From positions 434,001 to 498,000 of the forward strand of contig NZ_FOMA01000001.1 in NCBI RefSeq assembly GCF_900112495.1: a stretch of DNA of 64,000 nucleotides, in the 5' to 3' direction. A program made the translations under genes and the position numbers. Below are positions 25,314 to 34,573 of the stretch, one piece after another. The notes under the pieces were generated by a model. The model was not told where the DNA came from and made no database searches. It saw nothing but the letters and a program-made list of their open reading frames with translations. The stretch is from Bacillus sp. OV322. Its GTDB lineage: Bacteria > Bacillota > Bacilli > Bacillales > DSM-1321. Position 1 is the stretch's first letter; every line of letters begins with the position of its first letter.

Positions 25314-25330
25314 GAAGAAGGTGAATATAC

Positions 25331-26236
25331 ATGGAGATGAAAGTTGAATCGGCAAAACCTGTAAATATTAAAGAAAAAAGCCCCTCAGGCTTCAGGGTCA
25401 TACTCAGGGAATTAAGAAGAGACAAGCTTGCAATAGCATCCATAATTATTCTGGGCCTCATCCTGATAGCTGTATATGGCACTTCTATTGTTATGGATGT
25501 TAATAAAATAGTCAAAGTGGATTTCCTTTCCATCTATATGCCTCCGTCGGCTGAACATTTGCTTGGCACAGATTATGGCGGCCGGGATATTTTTGGACAG
25601 CTTATCATAGGTACCAGGAATTCCTTTACAATCAGCCTTTGCATCACGACCATAACGGCTATTGTCGGCCTTATTGTGGGATTGACTGCAGGATATTTTG
25701 GGGGAATTATTGACGGCATCATCATGAGGGTCATTGATTTTATTATCATTCTTCCGTTTTTGATGCTGGTAATCGTTATCGTAACGATTATACCGAAGTT
25801 CAATGTCTTTGCCTTCATTTTAATTATTTCTGCCTTTTACTGGACAGGCAAAGCAAGGCTGATCCGTTCAAAAGTACTGTCAGAAAGGGAATTGGATTAT
25901 GTCCATGCTTCCCAGACACTTGGCACGCCGAACTGGAAAATCATCCTTTTCCAAATCCTGCCTAACGTAAGTTCTTTGATTATCGTAAACTTTACACTTA
26001 ATCTTGCAGGCAATATAGGCATTGAATCCGGCCTGACTTTCCTGGGCTTCGGCCTTCCTGAAAGCACGCCGAGCCTTGGGACACTGGTGGCATATGCAAC
26101 AAATCCGGATGTTCTGGAAAATAAATGGTGGATCTGGGTACCTGCATCAGGCATTATTTTAGTGCTAATGTTGAGTATAAATTTTATTGGCGAAGCGCTT
26201 AAACGCTCTGCTGATGCAAGACAAAGAAGAGGTTAA
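25331..26236 (+). CDS. oppC: Oligopeptide ABC transporter, permease OppC
   Basis: A 301-residue permease with the OppC N-terminal segment (FRVILRELRRDKLAIASIIIL), the HLLGTDYGGRDIFGQLIIG motif typical of DppC/OppC and the coupling loop YVHASQTLGTPNWKIILFQI. It should pair with OppB. It begins 17 bases after oppB, with GAAGGTGA upstream of the ATG. Confidence 0.9.
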   Translation: MEMKVESAKPVNIKEKSPSGFRVILRELRRDKLAIASIIILGLILIAVYGTSIVMDVNKIVKVDFLSIYMPPSAEHLLGTDYGGRDIFGQLIIGTRNSFTISLCITTITAIVGLIVGLTAGYFGGIIDGIIMRVIDFIIILPFLMLVIVIVTIIPKFNVFAFILIISAFYWTGKARLIRSKVLSERELDYVHASQTLGTPNWKIILFQILPNVSSLIIVNFTLNLAGNIGIESGLTFLGFGLPESTPSLGTLVAYATNPDVLENKWWIWVPASGIILVLMLSINFIGEALKRSADARQRRG

Positions 26237-26256
26237 TTAAAGGGGAGTGAATCACA

Positions 26257-28041
26257 ATGAAATTAAAAACTTACAGTAAAGTATTAAGCGCTATGGCAGT
26301 ATCTGCACTTCTGCTGTCCGCATGCTCATCAGACGGCGGTTCAACGAAGTCAAACGGTAAAGAAAATAATACTGCAAAAGTTGATACTTCAGCATTCAAG
26401 ACCAAATCATCTAATACTAAAGCAGATGTTGCCGATGGTGTGTTCAATTATGGACTAGTTTCAGATACCCCTTTTGAAGGAATCCTAAACAGAGCATTTT
26501 ACGAAGGACAGCCAGACTGGGAAGTTATGAAATTCTTTGATGAAAACCTTCTCGGCGCTGACGATAACTTTATTTATGATCAGTCAGGTGCAGCAACCTA
26601 TAAGCTATCGAATGAAAACAAAACGATTACAATTAAAATCAGGGATAATTTAAAATGGCATAATGGAGATCCGGTAACAGCTGAAGACCTTGAATATGCT
26701 TATGAAGTAATAGGGAGTCCGAAATATGCTGGAGCACGCTATGATACACAAATGAGCATGGTTGAAGGAATGGAAGCTTATCATGCAGGAAAAGCCAAGA
26801 AAATCTCTGGGATCAAAATTACCGATCCTCATACAATTTCCATCACTTTTACGCAGGCTAACCCGTCCATGCTGACTGGCTTATGGACTGATCCGCTGCC
26901 GAAAAAGTACTTAGCAGGAATTCCTATTGATAAAATTGTTTCATCTGATCAAATCCGCAAAAAGCCGATTGGGTTTGGTCCATATAAAATTAAAAGCATC
27001 GTGCAGGGTGAGTCTGTAACATTCGAAGCCAACAACGATTACTGGAAAGGCAAACCGAAAATGAAAAGCGTCGTACTGAAGGTTGTCAATCCGCAAATCG
27101 CTACTGCTTCTCTTGAAAAAGGCGACCTTGACGCAGTCGGACAGCTTCCAGTTGAACAATATGATCAGGCAAAAGCGCTGAAAAATATTGAAATTTTAGG
27201 AACGGTTGATTTGGCTTATTCTTACATCGGATTCAAAATGGGCCATTATGATGCGAAAAAAGGTGTCAATGTAATGGATCCTAATAATAAATTCAAGGAT
27301 AAGCGCCTTCGCCAGGCGATGGGCTTTGCACTTGATAATAAGACGGTTGGGGAGAAGTTGTATAAAGGGCTTCGGTTCCCTGCAACAACGGTTGTGCCTC
27401 CTTCCTTCCCGAAATATTATGACAAGGATGTAAAAGGTTTCACATATAACAAAGATAAAGCGAATAAGCTTCTTGATGAAGCAGGCTACAAGGATACAAA
27501 CAAAGACGGCTTCCGTGAAGATCCTAATGGCAAGGAATTCAAGCTGAATTTTTCATCTATGAGCGGCAGCGACGTTTCTGAGCCGTTGGCAAAATTTTAT
27601 ATTCAATCCTGGAAGGATGTTGGCCTAAATGTTCAGCTTCTAGACGGACGCCTTCAGGAATTCAATTCTTTCTACGATAAGCTGAAAAAGGATGATCCTA
27701 AAGTGGACATCTACGCTGCTGCATGGGGTACTGGCTCGGATCCAGATCCATCCGGCATCTGGGCAAAAGAAGCGCCGTTTAACTACACCCGCTGGGTAAA
27801 TGATGAAAACGATAAGCTGTTAAAAGAGGGAATCTCTCCAAAATCGTTTGACGAAAGCTACCGAAAAGACGTTTATAACAAATGGCAGGAGCTAATTGAT
27901 GAAGAAGCTCCAGTAATTCCAACTTTGTTCCGCTATACTTTAGCTGGCTTTAACAAGCGTGTTAAAGGTGCTAAAATGCTCGGCGGCGAAGTGGATGACT
28001 GGTATGATGTGTCTGTAACTTCTGAATCACCGGAAAAATAA
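26257..28041 (+). CDS. oppA: Oligopeptide-binding lipoprotein OppA
   Basis: A 594-residue extracellular lipoprotein. The signal peptide ends LLLSACSSDGG with the lipidated cysteine at residue 23. The SBP_bac_5 fold is indicated by ITIKIRDNLKWHNGDPVTAEDLEYAYE, GFGPYKI and FKDKRLRQAMGFALDNK. It captures peptides for the permease; as in other Bacillaceae this could include signalling peptides such as the candidate pheromone at 11239-11364, but that is inference. GGGGAGTGA precedes the ATG. It is the last gene of the operon, which is closed by a hairpin at 28051. Confidence 0.9.
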   Translation: MKLKTYSKVLSAMAVSALLLSACSSDGGSTKSNGKENNTAKVDTSAFKTKSSNTKADVADGVFNYGLVSDTPFEGILNRAFYEGQPDWEVMKFFDENLLGADDNFIYDQSGAATYKLSNENKTITIKIRDNLKWHNGDPVTAEDLEYAYEVIGSPKYAGARYDTQMSMVEGMEAYHAGKAKKISGIKITDPHTISITFTQANPSMLTGLWTDPLPKKYLAGIPIDKIVSSDQIRKKPIGFGPYKIKSIVQGESVTFEANNDYWKGKPKMKSVVLKVVNPQIATASLEKGDLDAVGQLPVEQYDQAKALKNIEILGTVDLAYSYIGFKMGHYDAKKGVNVMDPNNKFKDKRLRQAMGFALDNKTVGEKLYKGLRFPATTVVPPSFPKYYDKDVKGFTYNKDKANKLLDEAGYKDTNKDGFREDPNGKEFKLNFSSMSGSDVSEPLAKFYIQSWKDVGLNVQLLDGRLQEFNSFYDKLKKDDPKVDIYAAAWGTGSDPDPSGIWAKEAPFNYTRWVNDENDKLLKEGISPKSFDESYRKDVYNKWQELIDEEAPVIPTLFRYTLAGFNKRVKGAKMLGGEVDDWYDVSVTSESPEK

Positions 28042-28050
28042 TTAAAAAAA

Positions 28051-28085
28051 GAGGCGGCAGGTTTCCAACCCTGGCCGCCTTTTTA
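28051..28085 (+). terminator. Terminator of the opp operon
   Basis: GAGGCGGC-AGG / CCTGGCCGCCT with a one-base bulge, then TTTTTAC; A-run on the other side. Confidence 0.8.
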
Positions 28086-28106
28086 CTTGTAAAGAATTAT
28101 TTTTTT

Positions 28107-28303
28107 GGCTCTTTTCTTAAAGATTGTTGTTTTTTAATGAGTTCTGAGAGGTGATCTCATTATTAAATGAGGTTGATTGGAGTGCAAGGTGCGAGAGCGG
28201 GAAGGTGAGACCCCGCAGGCATTGCTGTGGAGGTTCACCGCTTGCGTGGAAAGCGTGGACATCAACCCCTTGTTCCATAGCAGCACAGTTTACAAAAACA
28301 GCC
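28107..28303 (+). repeat. Dispersed repeat family A, copy 5
   Basis: From GGCTCTTTTCTTAAAGATTG to GTTTACAAAAACAGCC, about 197 bp. It contains GATTGGAGTGCAAGGTGCGA, TGGAGGTTCACCGCTTGCGT and CTTGTTCCATAGCAGCA, nearly the same as copy 7. It fills most of the gap 28042-28415. Confidence 0.88.
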
Positions 28304-28415
28304 TTTTATTAGTAAGCAGCAGCCATTAAGAAAGGCTTCTTCTCAAATGTAAACGTTTCATTTGGGTTAAAAGTGGATATATATAGATAAATGTTCTTTG
28401 AAGGAGTGGATTTTA

Positions 28416-28604
28416 ATGGAAATCATTAATCCGAATGAGACAAAGAGGGAGCTTGAGAGGATGTTTACCGAAGGCCTTGGAAGAACTCTTTCCCCTTATG
28501 AACATGAAATCCTGGATGATATCGTGGCCTATCCAGATGAAAAGAGAATTTCCTTTTTGGAAATGATGAAAGAACTGATTAATAAGCATGCAAGAATCAG
28601 CTAA
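28416..28604 (+). CDS. Hypothetical protein, 62 residues
   Basis: A small, acidic, helical soluble protein (NPNETKRELERMFTEGLG, then SPYEHEILDDIVAYPDEKR). I recognise no family. AAGGAGTG is 10 bases before ATG 28416. It may be cotranscribed with the next small gene. Confidence 0.68.
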   Translation: MEIINPNETKRELERMFTEGLGRTLSPYEHEILDDIVAYPDEKRISFLEMMKELINKHARIS

Positions 28605-28637
28605 TTAGAATTAATCCCAACAAAGGAGTGAAGAACC

Positions 28638-28790
28638 ATGAGCTATGGAGAATGGTATCAAAAGCGAAACCCTATATACACTAAATGGAAGCATCGTTGG
28701 AGCAGCAGAGCGAATATGGAAAACGGTTTGCTTTATTCAATACCTTCCGCTATCATGATTGCTCTTCCTTTTATGGTTTATCTTTTTTAG
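28638..28790 (+). CDS. Small membrane protein, 50 residues
   Basis: Begins MSYGEWYQKRNPIYTKWKH and ends in one hydrophobic segment, LLYSIPSAIMIALPFMVYLF, at the C terminus, suggesting a tail-anchored topology. AAAGGAGTG is about 10 bases upstream of ATG 28638, and the gene is 33 bases after its small neighbour. A terminator follows at once. The family is not recognised. Confidence 0.68.
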   Translation: MSYGEWYQKRNPIYTKWKHRWSSRANMENGLLYSIPSAIMIALPFMVYLF

Positions 28791-28803
28791 CAGACAGTGA
28801 AGA

Positions 28804-28838
28804 GAGCTCCATTCTCAGGTTGAGGATGGAGCTTTTTA
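28804..28838 (+). terminator. Terminator after the small-protein pair
   Basis: AGCTCCAT / ATGGAGCT stem with a 13-base loop and TTTT. Confidence 0.7.
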
Positions 28839-28981
28839 GGTTCAAAAGCATCTCAATTATTATTTTAGTTTAGCATGATGATTCTTGCCTTAAATAGGAA
28901 GGAAGCATGATATTTATCTTTTTAAAAAATGAAAAAGAGATATATAATAGAAAACATTCAAAGTATTAGGGGGAGATTAAG

Positions 28982-30031
28982 CTGACCGGGCTAATTAATG
29001 AAAAAGATATTGTTTCATACATAAAAGAATTAGTTGAAATTCCAAGTCCATCGGGGTATACGGAAGCTGCTATTGCACATGTTGCTTCATTCATGCAAGA
29101 AAAGGGCATCACCGCACAGATTACGAATAAGGGTGCCTTGCTTGCGAGCATAAAAGGACAAGATGACAGCAAGCACAGACTTTTAACAGCTCACGTAGAT
29201 ACGCTGGGTGCCATGGTGAAAGAAATTAAAGAAAATGGCCGTTTAAGGCTGACTATGATCGGCGGTTTCCGCTGGAATTCAGTGGAGGGAGAGTACTGCA
29301 GCATCCATACAGCAGACGGCAGGATTTTCACTGGGACTATCCTGATTGATCAGACATCGGTTCATGTTTACAAAAATGCTGGAGATGCAAAAAGGGATGA
29401 TAAAACCATTGAAGTCCGCATTGATGCTAATGTCAAAACCAAGGATGATACAGAGAAACTTGGGATTTCTGTAGGAGATTTTATTAGCTTTGATCCCCGC
29501 GTTGAAGAAACAGATCATGGCTTTTTAAAATCCAGGCATTTAGATGATAAAGCCAGCGTTGGCATCCTGATGCATTTAATAGATGTAATAAAAAAAGAAG
29601 GAACCGAATTGCCGTATACAACACATTTCCTGATTTCTAATAATGAAGAAATCGGCTATGGAGGAAACTCAAATATCCCTGCTGAGACAATAGAATATCT
29701 TGCGGTTGACATGGGGGCGATCGGAGAAGGGCAAACCACCGATGAGTACAGCGTTTCAATCTGTGCCAAGGATTCATCTGGTCCTTATAATTATAGATTG
29801 AGGCAGCATTTAGTTTCACTTGCTAAAGCAAATGAAGTGGATTACAGAGTCGATATTTATCCGTATTATGGATCAGATGCCTCAGCAGCCATTAGTGCTG
29901 GCCATGATGTTGTCCATGGCCTTATTGGTCCCGGTATTGACGCCTCCCACGCGTTTGAAAGAACACATACAAAAGCATTAATCCATACTGCAGGGCTGCT
30001 GTACCATTATTTGCATTCCCCGCTTGCGTAA
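28982..30031 (+). CDS. yhfE: M42-family aminopeptidase YhfE, probable CTG start
   Basis: A 349-residue peptidase of family M42 (glutamyl aminopeptidase/TET type). Two-metal-site motifs are LLTAHVDTLGAMV (His, Asp), SRHLDDKASVG, SNNEEIGYGG (catalytic Glu pair), LAVDMGA and the final DASHAFERTH. It matches B. subtilis YhfE, as recalled, along its length. The first ATG (29093) would remove the conserved IVSYIKELVEIPSPSGYTEA segment. The frame is open only back to a TAG at 28967, and GGGGGAG lies 6 bases before CTG 28982, so CTG appears to be the start. Confidence 0.87.
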   Translation: MTGLINEKDIVSYIKELVEIPSPSGYTEAAIAHVASFMQEKGITAQITNKGALLASIKGQDDSKHRLLTAHVDTLGAMVKEIKENGRLRLTMIGGFRWNSVEGEYCSIHTADGRIFTGTILIDQTSVHVYKNAGDAKRDDKTIEVRIDANVKTKDDTEKLGISVGDFISFDPRVEETDHGFLKSRHLDDKASVGILMHLIDVIKKEGTELPYTTHFLISNNEEIGYGGNSNIPAETIEYLAVDMGAIGEGQTTDEYSVSICAKDSSGPYNYRLRQHLVSLAKANEVDYRVDIYPYYGSDASAAISAGHDVVHGLIGPGIDASHAFERTHTKALIHTAGLLYHYLHSPLA

Positions 30032-30038
30032 CTCTATA

Positions 30039-30077
30039 GCAAAAGCGGCTCCCTTATCAGGGTGCCGCTTTTGTTTT
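30039..30077 (+). terminator. Terminator after yhfE
   Basis: CAAAAGCGGC / GCCGCTTTTG stem followed by TTTTG. Confidence 0.75.
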
Positions 30078-30118
30078 GACTATTAATGCTAGGCCTGCAG
30101 CCAGCACATTATCCGAAT

Positions 30119-30226
30119 TTAATGCTTTGGTTTATCAGTATCTCTCTGGGGATCGATATCCTGCCCGTTTTCTTTTTTCTTATCCTGTTCTACTGAATCA
30201 TTATCTTTTTTCTTATTTTCTTCCAT
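30119..30226 (-). CDS. Small, highly charged protein, 35 residues
   Basis: Starts MEENKKKDNDSVEQDKKK and ends RDTDKPKH; nearly every residue is polar. AAGGAGG is 8 bases before ATG 30226, a strong site that supports real translation. It lies 31 bases downstream of the pyridoxamine-oxidase-like gene on the same strand and is probably cotranscribed. No family recognised; similar short Lys/Asp/Gln-rich proteins occur in spore formers. Confidence 0.6.
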   Translation of the reverse strand: MEENKKKDNDSVEQDKKKENGQDIDPQRDTDKPKH

Positions 30227-30257
30227 AAAACATTCCTCCTTAAAATTATCCTGGCTG

Positions 30258-30680
30258 TTATAATTCAAGTTTTTTTGGACCTTCGCCTTTGCTGTTCATA
30301 AGCAGAATGCTGTCTGGAATAATTTCAAGTATTACATAATTGGGATCTTCCGGACCGTCGAACCATGGTTTAAGATGGTCATTCCACATTTTCTTTTTCA
30401 ATTCAGGAGAATCCTTTACCTGGGAAGTACCGCTGACTTCAACATATGAATCACCGAAACCTTCTCCATCATATCCAAGCAAAACATGCACATATGGGTT
30501 GCTTTCAATTTCGTCCACTTTTTCTGTTTCACCGTTTGTGGCGGTATAAAGAGTAGTGCCGTCATTAAAAAACGTCATATATCTCGCATGGGGACGGTCA
30601 TTTTGTACCGAAGACAGTACTCCGACTTTATTTTCTTCAAGAATTTTTAAGACTTTCTCCTTTAATTCCTGCTGTTCCAT
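30258..30680 (-). CDS. Pyridoxamine 5'-phosphate oxidase-like protein (general stress protein 26 type)
   Basis: A 140-residue flavin-binding split-barrel protein. The first strand region VGVLSSVQNDRPHARYMTFFND and VDEIESNPYVHVLLGY are typical of the general stress protein 26 group, which binds flavin but whose reaction is unclear. AGAGGAGTGG precedes ATG 30680; an ATG at 30704 has no ribosome site. Confidence 0.82.
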   Translation of the reverse strand: MEQQELKEKVLKILEENKVGVLSSVQNDRPHARYMTFFNDGTTLYTATNGETEKVDEIESNPYVHVLLGYDGEGFGDSYVEVSGTSQVKDSPELKKKMWNDHLKPWFDGPEDPNYVILEIIPDSILLMNSKGEGPKKLEL

Positions 30681-30752
30681 TTTACCACTCCTCTTTAGTA
30701 ACATAGTGTTACTTTTCCTCTAAAAGAAAAAGTCTAAACCTTCTTTTATTAT

Positions 30753-30935
30753 GGCTGTTTTCGTAAACTTTGGTCTATGGAACAAGACGGCTGAGATCCG
30801 CTTCAGGATGCCCGTTTTCCGCGAGGCGGGCAGTGATGAGCCTCCCAGAGCTGCTGAAACTGCGGTGTCTCACCTGTTACGCTAATCCTATACAGACTAC
30901 GCTCCAATTAACCTGACTTAACAAAGGGAATCAGT
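30753..30935 (-). repeat. Dispersed repeat family A, copy 6 (reverse orientation)
   Basis: Starts GGCTGTTTTCGTAAACTTTG as copy 1 does and ends CCTGACTTAACAAAGGGAA. It lacks the final ACAACAATCTTTAAGA block. It sits in the 461-base gap 30681-31141, which otherwise shows no gene. Confidence 0.85.
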
Positions 30936-31141
30936 TCTTGATTTTTCGGACAGATTAGTCAGCACCGCCATGTACCTGGAAGTTACGGAAATGATATTTG
31001 CTGATGCAAATTAATTTTATATGAATGAAAGCCTGATAATTTTTGCATACTACAAAGTATGCATTTTTAATCTTGTGTCTTTTGCTGAAAAGGCAATCCA
31101 GGATTTCTTACAATTCCAAAAGCAAAGGTGAGCAATCAAAA

Positions 31142-31954
31142 ATGAATGTTGGAGAATTACTTATTATCGGCGGGGCCGAAGAAAAATGTTCTGACGCAGA
31201 AATTTTAACAAAATTCATTGAATTAGCCGGTGGAAGAGATGGCAAAGTAGGCATCCTGCCAACAGCAAGCAAAATTCCAGTAGAGGTTAGTGAAGAATAC
31301 ATTAAAACCTTTAAAAAATTAGGAGCCGAAAAAATAGAAGTTATTCACGTGGAATCCAGGGAACAAGCAGAGGATAAAAGGGTCGCCGATCTAATTTCGT
31401 CTCTGTCAGCCGTTTTTATTTCCGGGGGTGACCAAAGCCGTTTAACAGACTTGATTGGAGGAACAAAACTTCATCAATCTCTAAAAGACAACTGGAGAAG
31501 GGGCATGGTGCTTGCCGGAACATCAGCAGGGGCAAGTATTATGGCAAAACAAATGATTCTCTCTGCAGATATGAAATTAACGGACAATAAGTTGAAGGTC
31601 AAGCTTGGAGAAGGGTTCGGTTTCCTGGACACCATTCTGATTGATCAGCATTTTTCTCAAAGAGGGAGATTTGACCGGTTATTAAGTGCAATTGCCCAAA
31701 ACAAAGATACCATAGGGATCGGTATAGATGAAAACACGGCCATTTTAATTGATAAAGAAAAATTTGAAGTATTCGGCCAGCATCAGGTACTGGTGATGGA
31801 TGGAATTAACAGTGATTTTATAGACGTCAATATTTCTGAAAACGGCAGCGAAGAACTGACCGTTTCTCAATTTCAAGTAACTGCGTTAACAAAGGGATTT
31901 CAATTCGATTTGATAAAAAGAAAGCTAATACACCAAAAGGGGATAAAGGAATGA
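31142..31954 (+). CDS. cphB: Cyanophycinase
   Basis: A 270-residue serine peptidase of family S51 that cleaves cyanophycin (multi-L-arginyl-poly-L-aspartate) to Asp-Arg dipeptides. LLIIGGAEEK lies at the N terminus, FISGGDQSRL in the middle, and AGTSAGASIM carries the nucleophilic serine; DQHFSQRGRFDRL and GIGIDENTAIL follow. AAAGGTGAG precedes ATG 31142; the frame is open from 31043, but those residues are not family-like. The stop overlaps the cphA start (ATGA), so synthesis and breakdown enzymes are made from one message. Confidence 0.93.
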   Translation: MNVGELLIIGGAEEKCSDAEILTKFIELAGGRDGKVGILPTASKIPVEVSEEYIKTFKKLGAEKIEVIHVESREQAEDKRVADLISSLSAVFISGGDQSRLTDLIGGTKLHQSLKDNWRRGMVLAGTSAGASIMAKQMILSADMKLTDNKLKVKLGEGFGFLDTILIDQHFSQRGRFDRLLSAIAQNKDTIGIGIDENTAILIDKEKFEVFGQHQVLVMDGINSDFIDVNISENGSEELTVSQFQVTALTKGFQFDLIKRKLIHQKGIKE

Positions 31955-34572
31955 AGATCAACTGTGTAAAATACTTGAAGGGGCCAAATTATTTTACCTA
32001 TTCACCTTCAATTTTCATCGAATGTGATATTGGAGAGCTGGAATACCGGCCTTCTGATTCTATCCCTGGTTTTACAGAAACCCTGCTGAAGCTGCTGCCG
32101 GGCCTTAAGAAGCACACTTGCTCTCCTGGATATGAAGGAGGATTTGCAGAGAGGCTTGCAAGCGGCACCTGGATGGGGCATATTCTTGAACACATGGCTA
32201 TAGAAATACAGGTTTCAGCAGGCATTGATGTTAAAAGAGGCAAAACACTGACAGGGAATCAGCCTGGGATTTACTATATTACTTATAGCTATAAGGAAGA
32301 GAAATCAGGATTATTTGCCTTTGAGGCAGCTGTTGAAATCATTAAAAGCATACTTGCGGATGAAAAAAATATCCCGGTTAATGGCTATATAGAAAAAACA
32401 GCAGACCTTTTTTATAAAAATAAGCTTGGGCCGAGTACAGAGGCAATCTACGAAGCGGCACTTGCTGCCAAAATACCCGTCCAGAGAGTCGGCACCGAAA
32501 GTATGCTTAGATTGGGCACAGGCTCCAGGCAGAAATTCATGCAAGCCACCATCAGCAGCCAAACTTCAAACATAGCAGTGGAAACTTCCTGCAATAAGCA
32601 GCTGACAAAAGAAACCCTGCAGGCATGCGGGATTCCAGTTCCGCAGGGGGAAGTTGTCTCTTCTATGAGTGAAATATTTCATACTGCAGACAGACTTGGT
32701 TTTCCTTTGGTCATCAAGCCTTTAAACGGAAGGCAGGGACAGGGAGTCATTACAAATATAAAAAATAGGGATGAACTTTTTAATGTGGTGAACTGCCTGG
32801 ACAAGCATGAAGATACCTATATTTTAGAACGATATTTTGAAGGCAATGATTATCGTCTGCTGGTTGTTGATGATAAGCTTGCTGCTGCCAGCATGCGTAC
32901 GGCTCCATTTATCATCGGCAACGGAAAAGATTCCATCCGCAATTTAATTGAGGAAGAAAATCTGAACCCGCTAAGAGGAGATGGACATGAAAAACCCATG
33001 TCAAAAATCCCGCTTAATCATTCGGTTTCCTGTTATCTTGAGAAATTCGATTTAACCCTTGAAAGCATCCCGGAAAAGGGCAAGATCATTGCAGTTGCAG
33101 GAAATGCCAATCTTTCTACAGGGGGGAGAGCGAGTGACGTTACAGACCAGGTGCACCCTTCAATAGCTAAAATGGCTATATCTGCAGCGAGAGCTATCGG
33201 CCTTGACATAGCCGGAATTGATTTAATTTGCAAGGATATCTCTAAACCAGTGAATATAAATAAAATGGCAATTATTGAAATAAATGCAGCACCTGGAATA
33301 CGGATGCATCTGTATCCTTCTGAGGGGAAAATGAGAGACGTTGGAAAAACAATTGTGGATTATCTGTTTCCAGACAGAAGGGAAGCTGCCATCCCTATCA
33401 TCTCAGTAACGGGAACAAATGGAAAAACGACGACCGCCCGCCTCGTCCATCACTTTCTTTCTAAAGAAGGGATAGCAGTGGGAATGGCCAATTCTGATGG
33501 GGTTTTTATCGGTCAACAGTGCCTTCATCAAGGAGATTGCAGCGGACCTATCAGTGCAAGACAGGTGCTTAATCATCCCATGGCCGATTTTGCTGTTCTT
33601 GAAACAGCAAGAGGAGGCATACTTCGTGAAGGGCTGGCTTTTAGGAATTGTGAAGTAGGGATTGTCACCAATGTGGCGGAAGACCATTTAGGGAGCGATG
33701 CAATAGATACTTTTGAACAGCTCGTTAAGCTTAAAAGGCTTATTCCTGAAGTAGTCCATGAAGAAGGATATTGTATATTAAATGCTGATGATGAGCAGGT
33801 TGCAAAAATGGCTCCATACTCCAAAGGAGAAATCATTTATACTTCAATTCATGAGCATAGCCGGTATATCCAAAACGCCATCAAAAACGGGAAAAAAGCC
33901 TGGTTCTTAAATCATGACTCCCGGGTGGTTTATCATGATGGAAACGAATTAATCATGTTCCTGGATTGCCGGGATATACCAATAACAATCAATGGTTCAG
34001 CTAAGCACAATATTTCCAATGTTCTGCAGGCGCTTGCAGCAGCTCATTCACAGGGAATTTCCCTGCATGAATTAAGAAAAAAGGCTAAATCATTCATTCC
34101 TGATTCTGTTTTATCCAAAGGGAGATTTAATTATCAGGAAATCAGAGGCAGGAAAGTTCTTGTTGATTATGCTCATAATACCGCAGGGTTAAAAGCCATT
34201 TTTGATACGATTGCAGTATTTGATAAAAAGCGTGTCATATCAGTAATTGCGGGGCCAGGAGACAGGAAAGATGAAGATTTGAAAAAAATGGCGAAAATCA
34301 CAGCGGATCATTCGGATATTTTTATTATTAAAGAAGATGATGACCTGAGAGGAAGAAAGCCTTTTGAAGTCGCGTCAATCCTAAAGGAAACTGCACTGGA
34401 ATGCAGTATGGAAGAAAATCAGACTCTCATTGTCCCGAAAGAGCTTGAGGCATTCAAGAAAGCCTGGGAGATATCGGTGCCAGGTGATATGCTTTTGTTG
34501 TTTTACACAGATTTCGCGTATGTGAAGGAGTTTTTGCAAGGAACCATGAAACAATCATCGTATAAGCGGTAA
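31951..34572 (+). CDS. cphA: Cyanophycin synthetase
   Basis: An 873-residue enzyme, the normal length, that polymerises aspartate and arginine using ATP. The N-terminal domain (residues 1-160) ends in the GTWMGHILEHMAIE motif. An ATP-grasp domain follows (residues 210-480: LGFPLVIKPLNGRQGQGV, DLICKDI, IIEINAAPGIRMH), then a Mur ligase-like domain from about 485 with the P-loop VTGTNGKTTTARL. All three active centres look intact. Cyanophycin serves as nitrogen and carbon storage. The gene is coupled to cphB and closed by a terminator. Confidence 0.95.
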   Translation: MKINCVKYLKGPNYFTYSPSIFIECDIGELEYRPSDSIPGFTETLLKLLPGLKKHTCSPGYEGGFAERLASGTWMGHILEHMAIEIQVSAGIDVKRGKTLTGNQPGIYYITYSYKEEKSGLFAFEAAVEIIKSILADEKNIPVNGYIEKTADLFYKNKLGPSTEAIYEAALAAKIPVQRVGTESMLRLGTGSRQKFMQATISSQTSNIAVETSCNKQLTKETLQACGIPVPQGEVVSSMSEIFHTADRLGFPLVIKPLNGRQGQGVITNIKNRDELFNVVNCLDKHEDTYILERYFEGNDYRLLVVDDKLAAASMRTAPFIIGNGKDSIRNLIEEENLNPLRGDGHEKPMSKIPLNHSVSCYLEKFDLTLESIPEKGKIIAVAGNANLSTGGRASDVTDQVHPSIAKMAISAARAIGLDIAGIDLICKDISKPVNINKMAIIEINAAPGIRMHLYPSEGKMRDVGKTIVDYLFPDRREAAIPIISVTGTNGKTTTARLVHHFLSKEGIAVGMANSDGVFIGQQCLHQGDCSGPISARQVLNHPMADFAVLETARGGILREGLAFRNCEVGIVTNVAEDHLGSDAIDTFEQLVKLKRLIPEVVHEEGYCILNADDEQVAKMAPYSKGEIIYTSIHEHSRYIQNAIKNGKKAWFLNHDSRVVYHDGNELIMFLDCRDIPITINGSAKHNISNVLQALAAAHSQGISLHELRKKAKSFIPDSVLSKGRFNYQEIRGRKVLVDYAHNTAGLKAIFDTIAVFDKKRVISVIAGPGDRKDEDLKKMAKITADHSDIFIIKEDDDLRGRKPFEVASILKETALECSMEENQTLIVPKELEAFKKAWEISVPGDMLLLFYTDFAYVKEFLQGTMKQSSYKR

Positions 34573-34573
34573 G

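Noticed and set aside
28348-28361. Catabolite-response-like sequence TGTAAACGTTTCAT
   Set aside because: It lacks one base of the 14-bp symmetry of a cre site, and the downstream gene has no carbon role.
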